Shown: positions 34,755 through 43,244 of the stretch, in pieces
How positions within the stretch are numbered: the stretch's first letter is position 1
How the letters are laid out: every line of letters begins with the position of its first letter
DNA from: Xaviernesmea rhizosphaerae
GTDB lineage: Bacteria; Pseudomonadota; Alphaproteobacteria; Rhizobiales; Rhizobiaceae
Direction: 5' to 3'
DNA: 64,000 nt
NCBI RefSeq assembly: GCF_001938945.1
Contig: NZ_MKIO01000017.1
Span: 84,554-148,553 of the forward strand
Program-made: the position numbers and the translations under genes
The notes under the pieces: model-generated
Told to the model about the DNA's origin: nothing
Seen by the model: the letters and a program-made list of their open reading frames with translations, nothing else
The model's database searches: none

Positions 34755-36143
34755 TCAAGACTTGCCCTTGGCGATCAGGTGATAGAGCGCCCGGATCGCC
34801 TGGGCCTCGCCGCCCTGCGGCCCATGCGGGCGATTGGTGGCGGACCAGCCGTAAATGTCGAAATGGGCCCATTCATTTGCCTGTTCGACGAAGCGCTTGA
34901 GGAAGAGGGCGGCGGTGATCGATCCGGCCATGCCGCCGGAGGGCGCATTGGTCAGGTCGGCGATGCGGGCGGTCACGTCTTTCTCGTAGCCCTTGAACAG
35001 CGGCATGCGCCAGAGCGGATCGGCAGTGGCGAGCGACGCCGCCGTCAGCGCCTCGGCCAGCGGATTGCTGTCCGTATAGAAGGGGGCGATGTCAGGCCCC
35101 AGCGCCACGCGCGCCGCCCCGGTCAGCGTCGCCATGTCGATGAGGAGATCGGCCTTTTCCTCATCGGCATAGGCGAGCGCATCGGCGAGGATGAGCCGGC
35201 CCTCGGCATCGGTATTGTCGATCTGGACCGTCAGCCCCTTGCGGCTCCTGTAAATGTCGCCCGGGCGGAAAGCGGCGGCCGAGATCGCATTTTCCACCAC
35301 CGGCACCAGCACGCGCAGCTCCACCTTGAGCTTGGCGTTCATGATCATCGCCGCCAGCGCCATCACATGGGCCGCCCCGCCCATATCCTTCTTCATCAGC
35401 GCCATGGATGCGGCCGGCTTGATGTCCAGCCCGCCGGTGTCGAAGGTCACGCCCTTGCCGACAAGCGTAATTTTGCGCTTGCCTTTGCCCCAGCGCATTT
35501 CCAGAAGCCGCGGTGCCTCGGCCGCCGCGCGGCCCACCGCATGGATCAGCGGGAAATTGCGCTCCAGCAGCGCATCGCCGGCGATCACCTGCACCTCGGC
35601 GCCCTCATGCGCGGCCAGCGCGCGGAAGGCGGCCTCGAGTGCTGCCGGGCCCATGTCGTTGGCGGGCGTATTGATCAGGTCGCGCGCCAGATAGGTGCCG
35701 GCCACCAGCCGGCGGATCTCGGCGGCATCGATGTCGCGCGGCAGGGTCAGCGTCGGTTCCGGCGCCTGGGCCGTCTTGTAGCGCTCGAAGCGATAGGCCC
35801 CGAGGCCGAAGCCGAGCGCCAGTTGCCCATGATCGATCGGCGCGGTCTCGATGTGCCAGTGGCCGCCGGGCAGGAGCCTGGCGAGCTTGCCGGTGAGGAA
35901 GGGTGTGTCGGCGATCGTCGCGCCCAGACCGAACAGCGCGCCGCCGAGCCTTCCATCGGCCGTCGGTACCAGAAGCAGCGCCCCGGCCTCGGCCTTGAAC
36001 CCGGCCTTGCGCGCCCAGTCGAGCGCGACCGGATCGATCGATCCTGCCTCCACCTGCTGCGGCGTCACGGCGAAGACCGGCAGGCTCTTCAGGTCTGCGG
36101 CATGGAAGGGGGAGGGGCGGTCGATCAGGGAGAAGGGCAGCAT
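34755..36143 (-). CDS. M17 family leucyl aminopeptidase-like protein
   Basis: A roughly 462-residue cytosolic aminopeptidase. The C-terminal catalytic domain has the two-metal site: Lys and Asp in TLVGKGVTFDTGGLDIKPA, KKDMGGAAHVM, and the family signature NTDAEGRLILADALAYAD, which holds Asp/Glu metal ligands and the catalytic Arg. The N-terminal domain is typical of the alphaproteobacterial PepB-like branch. It removes N-terminal residues from peptides. The frame opens at 36185; I prefer ATG 36143 (MLPFSLIDRPSPF) on similarity. Neither start has a good Shine-Dalgarno. It converges on dnaA and diverges from tadD. Confidence 0.9.
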   Translation of the reverse strand: MLPFSLIDRPSPFHAADLKSLPVFAVTPQQVEAGSIDPVALDWARKAGFKAEAGALLLVPTADGRLGGALFGLGATIADTPFLTGKLARLLPGGHWHIETAPIDHGQLALGFGLGAYRFERYKTAQAPEPTLTLPRDIDAAEIRRLVAGTYLARDLINTPANDMGPAALEAAFRALAAHEGAEVQVIAGDALLERNFPLIHAVGRAAAEAPRLLEMRWGKGKRKITLVGKGVTFDTGGLDIKPAASMALMKKDMGGAAHVMALAAMIMNAKLKVELRVLVPVVENAISAAAFRPGDIYRSRKGLTVQIDNTDAEGRLILADALAYADEEKADLLIDMATLTGAARVALGPDIAPFYTDSNPLAEALTAASLATADPLWRMPLFKGYEKDVTARIADLTNAPSGGMAGSITAALFLKRFVEQANEWAHFDIYGWSATNRPHGPQGGEAQAIRALYHLIAKGKS

Positions 36144-36258
36144 CGGTGCGGACAGTCCGGAATCTGGGGCGCCCGTCGGCGCCATTGGAAAGGAGGCGCC
36201 GCGCTCAGGATGCGAGGAGAGAAGCTCCCCGCGAGGCTGAACCGCTCGCCAGGGCCTA

Positions 36259-36282
36259 TTAACGCTCTGTTAGGGTTAACAG
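36259..36282. promoter_or_regulatory. CtrA-like site overlapping a dyad upstream of tadD
   Basis: TTAA (36259-36262), seven bases, then TTAG (36270-36273) resembles the CtrA consensus TTAA-N7-TTAA with one mismatch. It overlaps a perfect dyad CTGTTA-GGGT-TAACAG at 36267-36282. The site is about 100 bases upstream of the tadD ATG and in the divergent interval with the peptidase gene. CtrA controls pilus genes in other alphaproteobacteria; action here is inferred. Confidence 0.4.
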
Positions 36283-36380
36283 ACTATTGATGAACGAAGA
36301 AAACAGGCCCGATTTCCTCCCTAAGTTTCCGCGTCCGGCGCCTTCCCAGTGAAAAATCCGTCCTCTCTCAGGGGCAGCTC

Positions 36381-37289
36381 ATGACGACCGGACTCTCCCA
36401 GGCCCTCTCCCCCCTTCTCCCGTCGGGCGCGGCGCCGCGCCAATCGGCTGCTTCGGCTTCGCCGGCCGGCGTCGGCGCGCGGCCTTGGCCGGGCCTGTCG
36501 GCGCTGGTGGCCGTCGCGCTTCTGGCCACCGCCTGCAGCACACCCAAGAAGGAGCTGACGACGGGATCGATCTCCTCGCCAGCCGCGTCCCCGCGCGCGG
36601 TGCAGACCATGACCGAGCCGGAGCTCAGGGCCGCCGCCAGTTCGGTCGGCGCGGCTTACGAGAAGAATCCGGGCGACAAGACCAATGGCCTGAACTACGC
36701 CAACCTGCTGCGCATGACCGGCAAGAACGAGCAGTCGCTCGCCGTGATGCAGCAGCTGGCAATCCGCTTTCCGACCGACCGCGAGGTTCTCGCGGCCTAT
36801 GGCAAGGCGCAGGCGGCAGCCGGCCAGCTGGAACAGGCGCTCGCCACCATCGGCCGGGCGCAGACGCCGGACCGGCCGGACTGGCGGCTGAAATCGGCCG
36901 AAGGCGCCATTCTCGACCAGCTCGGCCGCTCCGCAGAGGCCCGCCAGGCCTATCGCAATGCGCTGGATATCAAGCCGAACGATCCCTCGGTCCTGTCCAA
37001 TCTCGGAATGTCGTATCTTCTGACCAAGGATCTGAAGACGGCGGAGACCTATCTGCGCTCGGCCGCTGCCCAGCCCGGCGCCGACAGCGGCGTGCGCCAG
37101 AACCTGGCGCTCGCCGTAGGCCTTCAGGGTCGGTTCGACGAGGCCGAGCGGATCGCCAGCGCGGAACTGTCTCCGGCCCAGGCCCAGGACAATGTCCGCT
37201 ATCTGCGCGCCATGCTCGCCCAGCAAAACTCCTGGAAGCAGCTGGCCAGCCAGGACACGCGCTCGCCCACTGCGCAAAAGGTCAACTGA
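36381..37289 (+). CDS. tadD: TadD-like TPR lipoprotein of the Flp pilus system
   Basis: A 302-residue protein with a long N-terminal segment, then a hydrophobic stretch ending in the lipobox LLATACS (Cys at about 52). Four or so tetratricopeptide units follow, for example NYANLLRMTGKNEQSLAVMQ, LAAYGKAQAAAGQLEQALAT, AEARQAYRNALDIKPNDPSV and LTKDLKTAETYLRSAAAQPG. TadD lipoproteins act as pilotins or scaffolds for the Tad secretin. The gene faces the main tad cluster and converges with tadC. ATG 36381 has AGGGGC upstream; a later start nearer the signal peptide would give a more usual length and cannot be excluded. Confidence 0.87.
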   Translation: MTTGLSQALSPLLPSGAAPRQSAASASPAGVGARPWPGLSALVAVALLATACSTPKKELTTGSISSPAASPRAVQTMTEPELRAAASSVGAAYEKNPGDKTNGLNYANLLRMTGKNEQSLAVMQQLAIRFPTDREVLAAYGKAQAAAGQLEQALATIGRAQTPDRPDWRLKSAEGAILDQLGRSAEARQAYRNALDIKPNDPSVLSNLGMSYLLTKDLKTAETYLRSAAAQPGADSGVRQNLALAVGLQGRFDEAERIASAELSPAQAQDNVRYLRAMLAQQNSWKQLASQDTRSPTAQKVN

Positions 37290-37321
37290 TACTTACATTT
37301 TGGCTTCGCTCGGATCGTCAC

Positions 37322-37346
37322 AAGCCCCGGTTCCGCCGAGGCTTTT
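37322..37346 (+). terminator. Rho-independent terminator of tadD
   Basis: AAGCC-C-CGG pairs with CCG-A-GGCTT (one internal mismatch) around a TTCCG loop, followed by TTTTT. It lies 33 bases after the tadD stop. Confidence 0.75.
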
Positions 37347-37430
37347 TCGTGCCTGGCGGTCGCATGCCGGCAAGAGCTTTGAACCGAAAACTGCGATCCG
37401 GCTTGTGTGAAAATCCGGTGCAAACGCCGA

Positions 37431-37459
37431 ACCCCGCCGGTCACATCGACCGGCGGGGT
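37431..37459. terminator. 11-bp perfect GC hairpin between convergent tadD and tadC
   Basis: ACCCCGCCGGT (37431-37441) and ACCGGCGGGGT (37449-37459) form a perfect stem with a 7-base loop in the 265-base interval between convergent genes. It lacks a T-run on either strand. It lies about 95 bases past the tadC stop and may end the large tad operon or mark its processed 3' end. Confidence 0.5.
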
Positions 37460-37554
37460 CTGGCCTGCCCGGGCAGGGAGAGTGGCAGGGCGTTCGGCCG
37501 GACGCGACACATGACTGACGGCCTCGTTCCCCGTTACTCCCACTGCCCGGATAA

Positions 37555-38535
37555 TCAGAACGTATCCATGACCTGCAGAATGGCCGGGCCGAGGATGACG
37601 GCGATCAGCACCGGTAGGAAGAAGACGATCATCGGCACGGTGAGCTTCGGCGGCAGGGCGGCCGCCTTTTTCTCGGCAGCGTTCATGCGTTGGTCGCGGC
37701 TTTCCTGGGCCAGAACCCGCAGCGCATTGGCGATCGGCGTGCCGAAGCGGTCGGCCTGAATCAGCGCCTGCACCACGGCCCGCACATCTTCCAGCCCCGT
37801 GCGCGTGGCGAGATTGTCGAGCGCGGTGCGGCGGTCCGGCAGGAAGGAGAGCTCCGCGGTGGTCAGCACCAGCTCTTCGGCCAGTGGCGCGGATTGCTCG
37901 GCGATCTCGTCGGCCACGCGGCGCATGCCCTGTTCCATCGATACGCCCGATTCCACGCAGATCAGCAGAAGGTCCAGCGCATCCGGCCAAGCCCGGCGCA
38001 GCGAGGCCTGCCGCTTGTTGATCTGGTTGGTGACGACGAGGCTCGGCAAATAGAAGCCGGCGGCCGTGGCGGCGATGACCGCCAGCAGCTGCGTCGTCAG
38101 CTCGCTGTCGGGCATCGTCTCCAGGCCGAAAATGTAGACCAACGCAACGACGAGGAACAGGAAGGGCAGGCAGAGGCGGGCGATGAGGAAGGTGTTGAGC
38201 GCGTTTTGCGAGCGGTAACCGGCCATCTTCAGCCGGCCGACGGTGTTGTCGTCGACCAGGAGTTGGCGCAGGTTGAGCTTGTCGACCACCTGGCGCACCG
38301 AGCCGTTCTGGTCGGCGCGCAGGCGGGCGCGGCCGGTCTCGGCATGCAGCCGCGCACGTTCACGCGCACGGATCTGCTCGCGCTCGTGAGAGACCGCCTT
38401 CATCCGCCGCTTGAGCGTGTCGCCCTCGAAAAAGGGCGTGACGACCGTGTAGATCGTTGCGAGCACGGCGAGCGAGACGCAGGCCGCAAGCAGCACTGTC
38501 GGGTTAACAAGCGTATCGGTCAGTCCGTTGCCCAT
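37555..38535 (-). CDS. tadC: Tad pilus inner-membrane platform protein TadC
   Basis: A 326-residue type II secretion F-domain protein. Membrane spans are seen near residues 14-32, 115-135, 148-165 and 300-320. The F-domain core has RAWPDALDLLLICVESGVSM, EQGMRRVADEI and TPIANALRVLAQESRDQR. With TadB it forms the inner-membrane platform through which the ATPase CpaF/TadA drives Flp pilin assembly. It follows tadB after 57 bases and is the last gene of the cluster. Confidence 0.92.
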   Translation of the reverse strand: MGNGLTDTLVNPTVLLAACVSLAVLATIYTVVTPFFEGDTLKRRMKAVSHEREQIRARERARLHAETGRARLRADQNGSVRQVVDKLNLRQLLVDDNTVGRLKMAGYRSQNALNTFLIARLCLPFLFLVVALVYIFGLETMPDSELTTQLLAVIAATAAGFYLPSLVVTNQINKRQASLRRAWPDALDLLLICVESGVSMEQGMRRVADEIAEQSAPLAEELVLTTAELSFLPDRRTALDNLATRTGLEDVRAVVQALIQADRFGTPIANALRVLAQESRDQRMNAAEKKAAALPPKLTVPMIVFFLPVLIAVILGPAILQVMDTF

Positions 38536-38592
38536 GGCGTCGTCGTTCCGGATGGAGGGGTCATGAAGAGCGTTGATGGTGGCCTGATCGTT

Positions 38593-39600
38593 TCAGATGT
38601 CAAAATTGATCATCGCGCGCATCATCATGATGCCGCAGCCCATCCACACCAGCGACGCCGCCAGGATCAGATGTCCGCGCATGTCGGTGAAGAGGATGGC
38701 GATGTAGCTCGGCGTGGTCAGGTAGACCAGCAGCGAGACGATGAAGGGCAGCGAGCCGATGATGGCGGCCGATGCCTTGGCCTCCATCGACATGGCCTGG
38801 ACCTTGGCCTTCATCTTGCGCCGCTCGCGCAGCACCTTGGACAGATTGCCGATGGCTTCGGAGAGATTGCCGCCGGCCTGTGCCTGAATGGCGATGACGA
38901 TGGCGAAGAAATTCACCTCCGCCAGCGGCATGGTCTGGCTCATGCGCTGGCAGGCCTCGGGAATGGTCAGGCCGATCTGCTGGGATTCGACCACGCGGCG
39001 GAACTCGCTTCTGACGGGTTCGCGTCCCTCCGTGCCGATCAGCCGGATGGCGTCGTTGAGCGGCAGGCCGGACTTGACCGCCCGCACCATGGCGTCGAGC
39101 GCGTTGGGCAGTTCATCCAGGAACCGCGCCGCGCGGCGCTTGATCAGGAAGCCGAGCACCCAGCGCGGCAGCCCCACGCCCAAAGGCAGGATAACGCCCA
39201 GCGCCAGCAAGGGCTGGCCCGTCAGGATCAGCATGACGAGACCGGCCAGAAGGCCGAGCGCGCCGCCGGCCAGATGGAACTGCATCGGCGTGATCGTCAG
39301 GCCGGCTTGCAGCAGCCGCATCTTCACCGTGGCCTTGCTGGCGGTCTTTTCCTGCTGCTTTCGCTCAAGATCCTTCAGCGAATCCTGCACGGATTTCCGC
39401 CGCTTGGACATTTCGCTCATCCGGTCGCGGGCCTGACGGACCTTCACCCGGTCGGTCTCGGTGGCCTGCACCTTGCGCAGGCGGCTCTGCGCCTTCTTCT
39501 GGGTTTCGATCTGCTGGAAAAACAGCGCATAGGCGACGCCGCCGACGGCGACCGCGATGCACAGGCACAAAATCAGGATGGTGGGATCGAAGCCGGCCAT
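38593..39600 (-). CDS. tadB: Tad pilus inner-membrane platform protein TadB
   Basis: A 335-residue type II secretion F-domain protein. One N-terminal membrane helix (ILILCLCIAVAVGGVAYALFF) is followed by a highly charged coiled stretch at about 30-75. A helix pair lies at 85-125. The F-domain has FLDELPNALDAMVRAVKSGL, PLNDAIRLIG and QAQAGGNLSEAIGNLSKVLR. Two terminal helices complete it. ATG 39600 is four bases after the cpaF stop; an open frame continuing upstream overlaps cpaF and is not coding. Confidence 0.93.
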   Translation of the reverse strand: MAGFDPTILILCLCIAVAVGGVAYALFFQQIETQKKAQSRLRKVQATETDRVKVRQARDRMSEMSKRRKSVQDSLKDLERKQQEKTASKATVKMRLLQAGLTITPMQFHLAGGALGLLAGLVMLILTGQPLLALGVILPLGVGLPRWVLGFLIKRRAARFLDELPNALDAMVRAVKSGLPLNDAIRLIGTEGREPVRSEFRRVVESQQIGLTIPEACQRMSQTMPLAEVNFFAIVIAIQAQAGGNLSEAIGNLSKVLRERRKMKAKVQAMSMEAKASAAIIGSLPFIVSLLVYLTTPSYIAILFTDMRGHLILAASLVWMGCGIMMMRAMINFDI

Positions 39601-39604
39601 GGCG

Positions 39605-41050
39605 CTAGTCCTGCGAGAGGGCGTCGAGGGCGACAGCCAGCCGCTTGTCCTCGTTGAAGTAGCGGGCGCGCTCCCAGAAGGCGGGACGGCCGATCTTGGT
39701 GCCGACATGCCGGCCGATGATCCGGCCGCCGGCATCCTCCCCGTCGATCTCGTAGCGCATCAGATCCTGGGTGATGATCACGTCGCCTTCCATGCCGGTC
39801 ACCTCGGTGATCTGGGTAATGCGGCGCGAACCATCGCGCAGGCGCTGCGCCTGGATGATGATGTCGACCGAATTGGCGATGATCTCGCGCACGGTCTTGG
39901 CGGGCAGGGTGTAGCCGCCCATGGCGATCATCGATTCGATACGTCCCAGCGCCTCGCGCGGCGTATTGGCGTGCAGCGTCCCCATCGAGCCGTCATGGCC
40001 GGTGTTCATCGCCTGCAGGAGGTCGAAGACCTCGGGGCCGCGCACTTCGCCGACGATGATGCGTTCGGGCCGCATGCGCAGGCAGTTCTTGATGAGGTCG
40101 CGCATGGTGACCTCGCCTTCGCCCTCGATATTGGGGGGACGGGTTTCCAGGCGCACCACATGCGGCTGCTGCAGCTGCAGTTCGGCCGTGTCCTCGCAGG
40201 TGATGATGCGCTCATGCGTGTCGATGAAGGCGGTGAGGCAGTTGAGAAGCGTCGTCTTGCCCGAGCCGGTACCGCCCGAGATCAGGACGTTGCAGCGCAC
40301 GCGGCCGATGATCTGCAGAAGCGTGGCGCCCTCCGGCGTGATCGCGCCGAAGCGCACGAGCTGGTCGAGCTTGAGCTTGTCCTTTTTGAACTTGCGGATG
40401 GTCAGCGCCGTGCCGTCGATGGCCAGCGGCGGGGCGATGACGTTGACACGGCTGCCGTCGGGCAGGCGCGCATCGCAGATCGGCGCGCTTTCGTCCACGC
40501 GCCGGCCGACCTGGCCGACGATGCGCTGGCAGATCGACAGGAGCTGGGCATTGTCGCGGAAGCGGATCTCGCTCTCCAGCGTCTTGCCGCCGACTTCGAT
40601 GAAGACCTGGCCGGCCCCGTTGACCATGATGTCGGCAATGTCGTCGCGCGCCAGCAGCGGCTCCAGCGGGCCATAGCCGAGCACGTCGTTGCAGATATCG
40701 TCGAGCAGCTCTTCCTGCTCGGCGATAGACATGGCGAAGTTCTTGATGGTGATGATGTCGTTGACGATGTCGCGAATTTCCTCCCGCGCGCTTTCGCCAT
40801 CGAGCTTGGACAGCTGCGACAGGTCGATCGTATCGATCAGGGCGGAGAAGACCTGGGCCTTGGTGCCATAGTAATCATCGTCGCGCGGGCGGCGGCGAGC
40901 GGGCTCGGGTGCGCGCTGGGGCGCGGCCTGTGTCTCGCGCACCAGTTCGGTGGTCGCGGCCGGCTGCGGCGCACGGGCGGGTGCTGCCGCCGGCGCTGAG
41001 CCTGTAGCGGGAGCCTTTCCGAAGCCTTCACCTGAGCGCTTGCCAAACAT
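39605..41050 (-). CDS. cpaF: Tad pilus assembly ATPase CpaF/TadA
   Basis: A 481-residue VirB11-like secretion ATPase. A Pro/Ala-rich N-terminus precedes DVLGYGPLEPLLARDDIADIM. The nucleotide site has Walker A ISGGTGSGKTTLLN, the Asp box TCEDTAELQL, Walker B RPERIIVGEVRG and the His box GSMGTLHANTPREAL. It supplies energy for Flp pilus extension and perhaps retraction. It is preceded by 173 bases containing two palindromic repeats, which separate it from cpaE, so cpaF-tadB-tadC may form a second transcript or depend on read-through. Confidence 0.95.
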   Translation of the reverse strand: MFGKRSGEGFGKAPATGSAPAAAPARAPQPAATTELVRETQAAPQRAPEPARRRPRDDDYYGTKAQVFSALIDTIDLSQLSKLDGESAREEIRDIVNDIITIKNFAMSIAEQEELLDDICNDVLGYGPLEPLLARDDIADIMVNGAGQVFIEVGGKTLESEIRFRDNAQLLSICQRIVGQVGRRVDESAPICDARLPDGSRVNVIAPPLAIDGTALTIRKFKKDKLKLDQLVRFGAITPEGATLLQIIGRVRCNVLISGGTGSGKTTLLNCLTAFIDTHERIITCEDTAELQLQQPHVVRLETRPPNIEGEGEVTMRDLIKNCLRMRPERIIVGEVRGPEVFDLLQAMNTGHDGSMGTLHANTPREALGRIESMIAMGGYTLPAKTVREIIANSVDIIIQAQRLRDGSRRITQITEVTGMEGDVIITQDLMRYEIDGEDAGGRIIGRHVGTKIGRPAFWERARYFNEDKRLAVALDALSQD

Positions 41051-41125
41051 CTGATGTCTCTCGCTTCATGTCCTCAGTGGCGCGCCCGCCGGGGAGCCGG
41101 CGAACGTCTTTTCCCATCATTCTCA

Positions 41126-41226
41126 AGCATCGGCCTGCGTATGGCTGCCTCTCCGATGCTCTAGAATTCTGTTTTCGCATCGGATTTTTCCGGAAACAGG
41201 TTCTCGCTTTTCGGTCCGATGCCCTA
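41126..41226. repeat. RIME-like element with two palindromes between cpaE and cpaF
   Basis: Two adjacent palindromes are seen: AGCATCGG...CCGATGCTCTAG at 41126-41164 and GCATCGGA...TCCGATGCCCTAG at 41177-41226. On the minus strand the element begins CTAGGGCATCGGACCGAAAAG, and that first TAG is the cpaE stop codon. The two-palindrome design matches the RIME class of rhizobial intergenic mosaic elements. Confidence 0.75.
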
Positions 41227-42504
41227 GCGCCGGCGCAGCGCATCCAGCACGCCCGACAGCCCGGCCTTGCGCGCCTTCTTGGCGGTGACGCGTCCTGTCA
41301 GGAGATGGGCAAGCTGTGCGAAGGTTTCCGCCGCCGGCGACTTTCGGTCGGTCTCGGCGATCATGCGTCCGCTATTGGCCGCCTGGCCGAAGAGGGCCGC
41401 GTCGAAGGGAATGATCGCCGCCGGCTCCAGTTCGAGCGATTCGGCAAAATCCGCTGGCGCGACCTCCGGCCGCTTGGGCATGCCCACCTGGTTCAGGATG
41501 AAGTGCGGCGGCTTGTCGTTCGGCCTGAGCTTGCGCAGCGTGTCGACCATGTTCTTGGCATTACGCAGATTGGCGAGATCGGGTGCGGCGGTGATCACCA
41601 GGTCGTCGGCATTGGCCAGCACCTGCCGGGTCCAGTCGTTCCATGCATGGGGCACGTCGAGCACGGAGACCGGCGCGGAACGCTGCAGCACGTCCATCAG
41701 CGGCGAGAAGGCATCGGCGGGATAGTCGAAGGCCCGGTCGAGCATGGAGGGGGCCGCCAACAGCGAGAGATGCTCGGAACATTTGGTCAGCAGGCGGTCG
41801 AGAAACACCTCGTCCAGCCGTTCGGGCGAGAAGACCGCCTCGGACATGCCCTGCGGCGGGTCCTGGTCGAAATTGATGTTGGCCGTGCCATAGGGCAGGT
41901 CCAGATCGGCAATCACGACTTCGCTTGAAAAGAGATGCGAAATGTCAAAGGCGCAATTATGCGCGATGGTCGAGGAGCCGACGCCGCCCTTGGCGCCGAT
42001 GAAGGCAATGGTGCGGCCGAGCGGTTCGGCATCGGGATCGACGAAGATCCCCGCGATCGCCGCCATGATCTCGACCATGCCGACCGGCGTGACCAGATAT
42101 TCGGAAATGCCGTTGCGCATCAGCTCGCGATAGAGCGCGATATCGTTGTGGCGGCCGATGATGACGACCTTGGTGCTCGGGTCGCAGACAGCGGCCAGCG
42201 GCGCAAGTTCCTGCAGAAGGCTGTGCGGTTCGGTCGATGTTTCCAGGATGATCAGGTTGGGCGTCGACAGATTGGCGAACATGCTGGCCGCCGCCGCCAC
42301 GCCCCCACGCGTGATCTTCAGGTTCACCTTGGTCATGCGGCGGTCGCGGCCGCAGGCTTCCATGGCGCTCTGGGTTTCGTCGCTGGCGCAGAAGGCATGG
42401 ATCGAGATGCGCGGCAGCGGGCGCAGCGCCGCCAGATCCTCGCCGGCCGGTGCCTCCGGCGCGGCGGAGGGCTGTCTGTCGAGCGCATAGTCAATCGCGT
42501 TCAT
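41224..42504 (-). CDS. cpaE: CpaE-like receiver/ParA-type pilus assembly protein
   Basis: A 426-residue protein with an N-terminal atypical receiver-like domain (about 30-160, with NLIILETSTEPHSLLQ and ISEYLVTPVGMVEIMAAI) and a C-terminal MinD/ParA ATPase domain. The deviant Walker A is FIGAKGGVGSSTIAHNCAF and the A' motif is VVIADLDLPYGTANINFD. CpaE directs polar placement of the pilus machinery in Caulobacter. ATG 42504 is preferred over the adjacent ATG 42507 because of GGAG spacing. Its TAG stop lies exactly at the edge of a palindromic repeat. Confidence 0.92.
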   Translation of the reverse strand: MNAIDYALDRQPSAAPEAPAGEDLAALRPLPRISIHAFCASDETQSAMEACGRDRRMTKVNLKITRGGVAAAASMFANLSTPNLIILETSTEPHSLLQELAPLAAVCDPSTKVVIIGRHNDIALYRELMRNGISEYLVTPVGMVEIMAAIAGIFVDPDAEPLGRTIAFIGAKGGVGSSTIAHNCAFDISHLFSSEVVIADLDLPYGTANINFDQDPPQGMSEAVFSPERLDEVFLDRLLTKCSEHLSLLAAPSMLDRAFDYPADAFSPLMDVLQRSAPVSVLDVPHAWNDWTRQVLANADDLVITAAPDLANLRNAKNMVDTLRKLRPNDKPPHFILNQVGMPKRPEVAPADFAESLELEPAAIIPFDAALFGQAANSGRMIAETDRKSPAAETFAQLAHLLTGRVTAKKARKAGLSGVLDALRRR

Positions 42505-42524
42505 CATGGGCTCCAGGACCGGCC

Positions 42525-43232
42525 TCAGTTGTTCGTGAAGGTGATGGTGGTGTTGCTCGACGACGACTTGACGCCGCGATAGTCGCTGATCGCCTGCTCA
42601 CGCCGGACCGTGTCGATCGGCGACATGGCGCGCGGTCCGAGCAGATCCATCGGATTGGCGATCTGGGCCGCCAGGTTCGACTGGCTGGCGCAGCCGAAAT
42701 TCTGGTAGTTGCGGTTTTCGGCCGTATCGAGCACCAGGTCGGATGGCCACTGGCCGCAGGGGCCGGTCTTGGCAGTTACGGCATTGTAGCTGAGCCGGAT
42801 CGGCGCGGCATCGCCGCTTGCCTGGGCCTGGTAGCGCGTCTCGACGATCTTGCCGGCGGGAACGCCGGTGCTCACCAGGGCGGCGCGCACATCGCGCTTG
42901 ATCGAGGAGATGGCAAAGCCGTTCGGAGCGCCTTCCGGCACCATCATCAGCACAGGGCCCGAGGAGGAGGCGAGATAGTCGTTGCCGAAGCCCTTGACCA
43001 CATCGCGCGCGCCGGTGGTCAGGCGATGGTCGCCCGCCGCCATCGGCACGTCGAGCGCATGCTCGGCCTGGGCGATGACGATCGGATGGCGCGTGCGGTA
43101 GTCGTCCGGCAGCGAACCGGTGGTGGTCGCATCCTTGTTGGCGCAGCCGGCAAGCGCGGCACCGAGGCCGAGCGTCAGCGCCAAGGCCGTCCGGCGGGCC
43201 GGGAGGAGGGGGAAGAGCCGTCGAGAGGTCAT
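42525..43232 (-). CDS. cpaD: CpaD-family pilus assembly lipoprotein
   Basis: A 235-residue periplasmic protein with a twin-arginine-like basic start (MTSRRLFPLLPARR) and a lipobox LGAALAGC, lipidated Cys near residue 30. The CpaD-type body includes DDYRTRHPIVIAQAEHALDV, FGNDYLASSSGPVLMMVPEG and the conserved CGQWPSDLVLDTAENRNYQN, then FGCASQSNLAAQIANPMDLL, the strongest family signature. It is thought to help secretin assembly or stability. It lies 12 bases after cpaC and 20 before cpaE. Confidence 0.92.
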   Translation of the reverse strand: MTSRRLFPLLPARRTALALTLGLGAALAGCANKDATTTGSLPDDYRTRHPIVIAQAEHALDVPMAAGDHRLTTGARDVVKGFGNDYLASSSGPVLMMVPEGAPNGFAISSIKRDVRAALVSTGVPAGKIVETRYQAQASGDAAPIRLSYNAVTAKTGPCGQWPSDLVLDTAENRNYQNFGCASQSNLAAQIANPMDLLGPRAMSPIDTVRREQAISDYRGVKSSSSNTTITFTNN

Positions 43233-43244
43233 GTCCGTTCCCGC

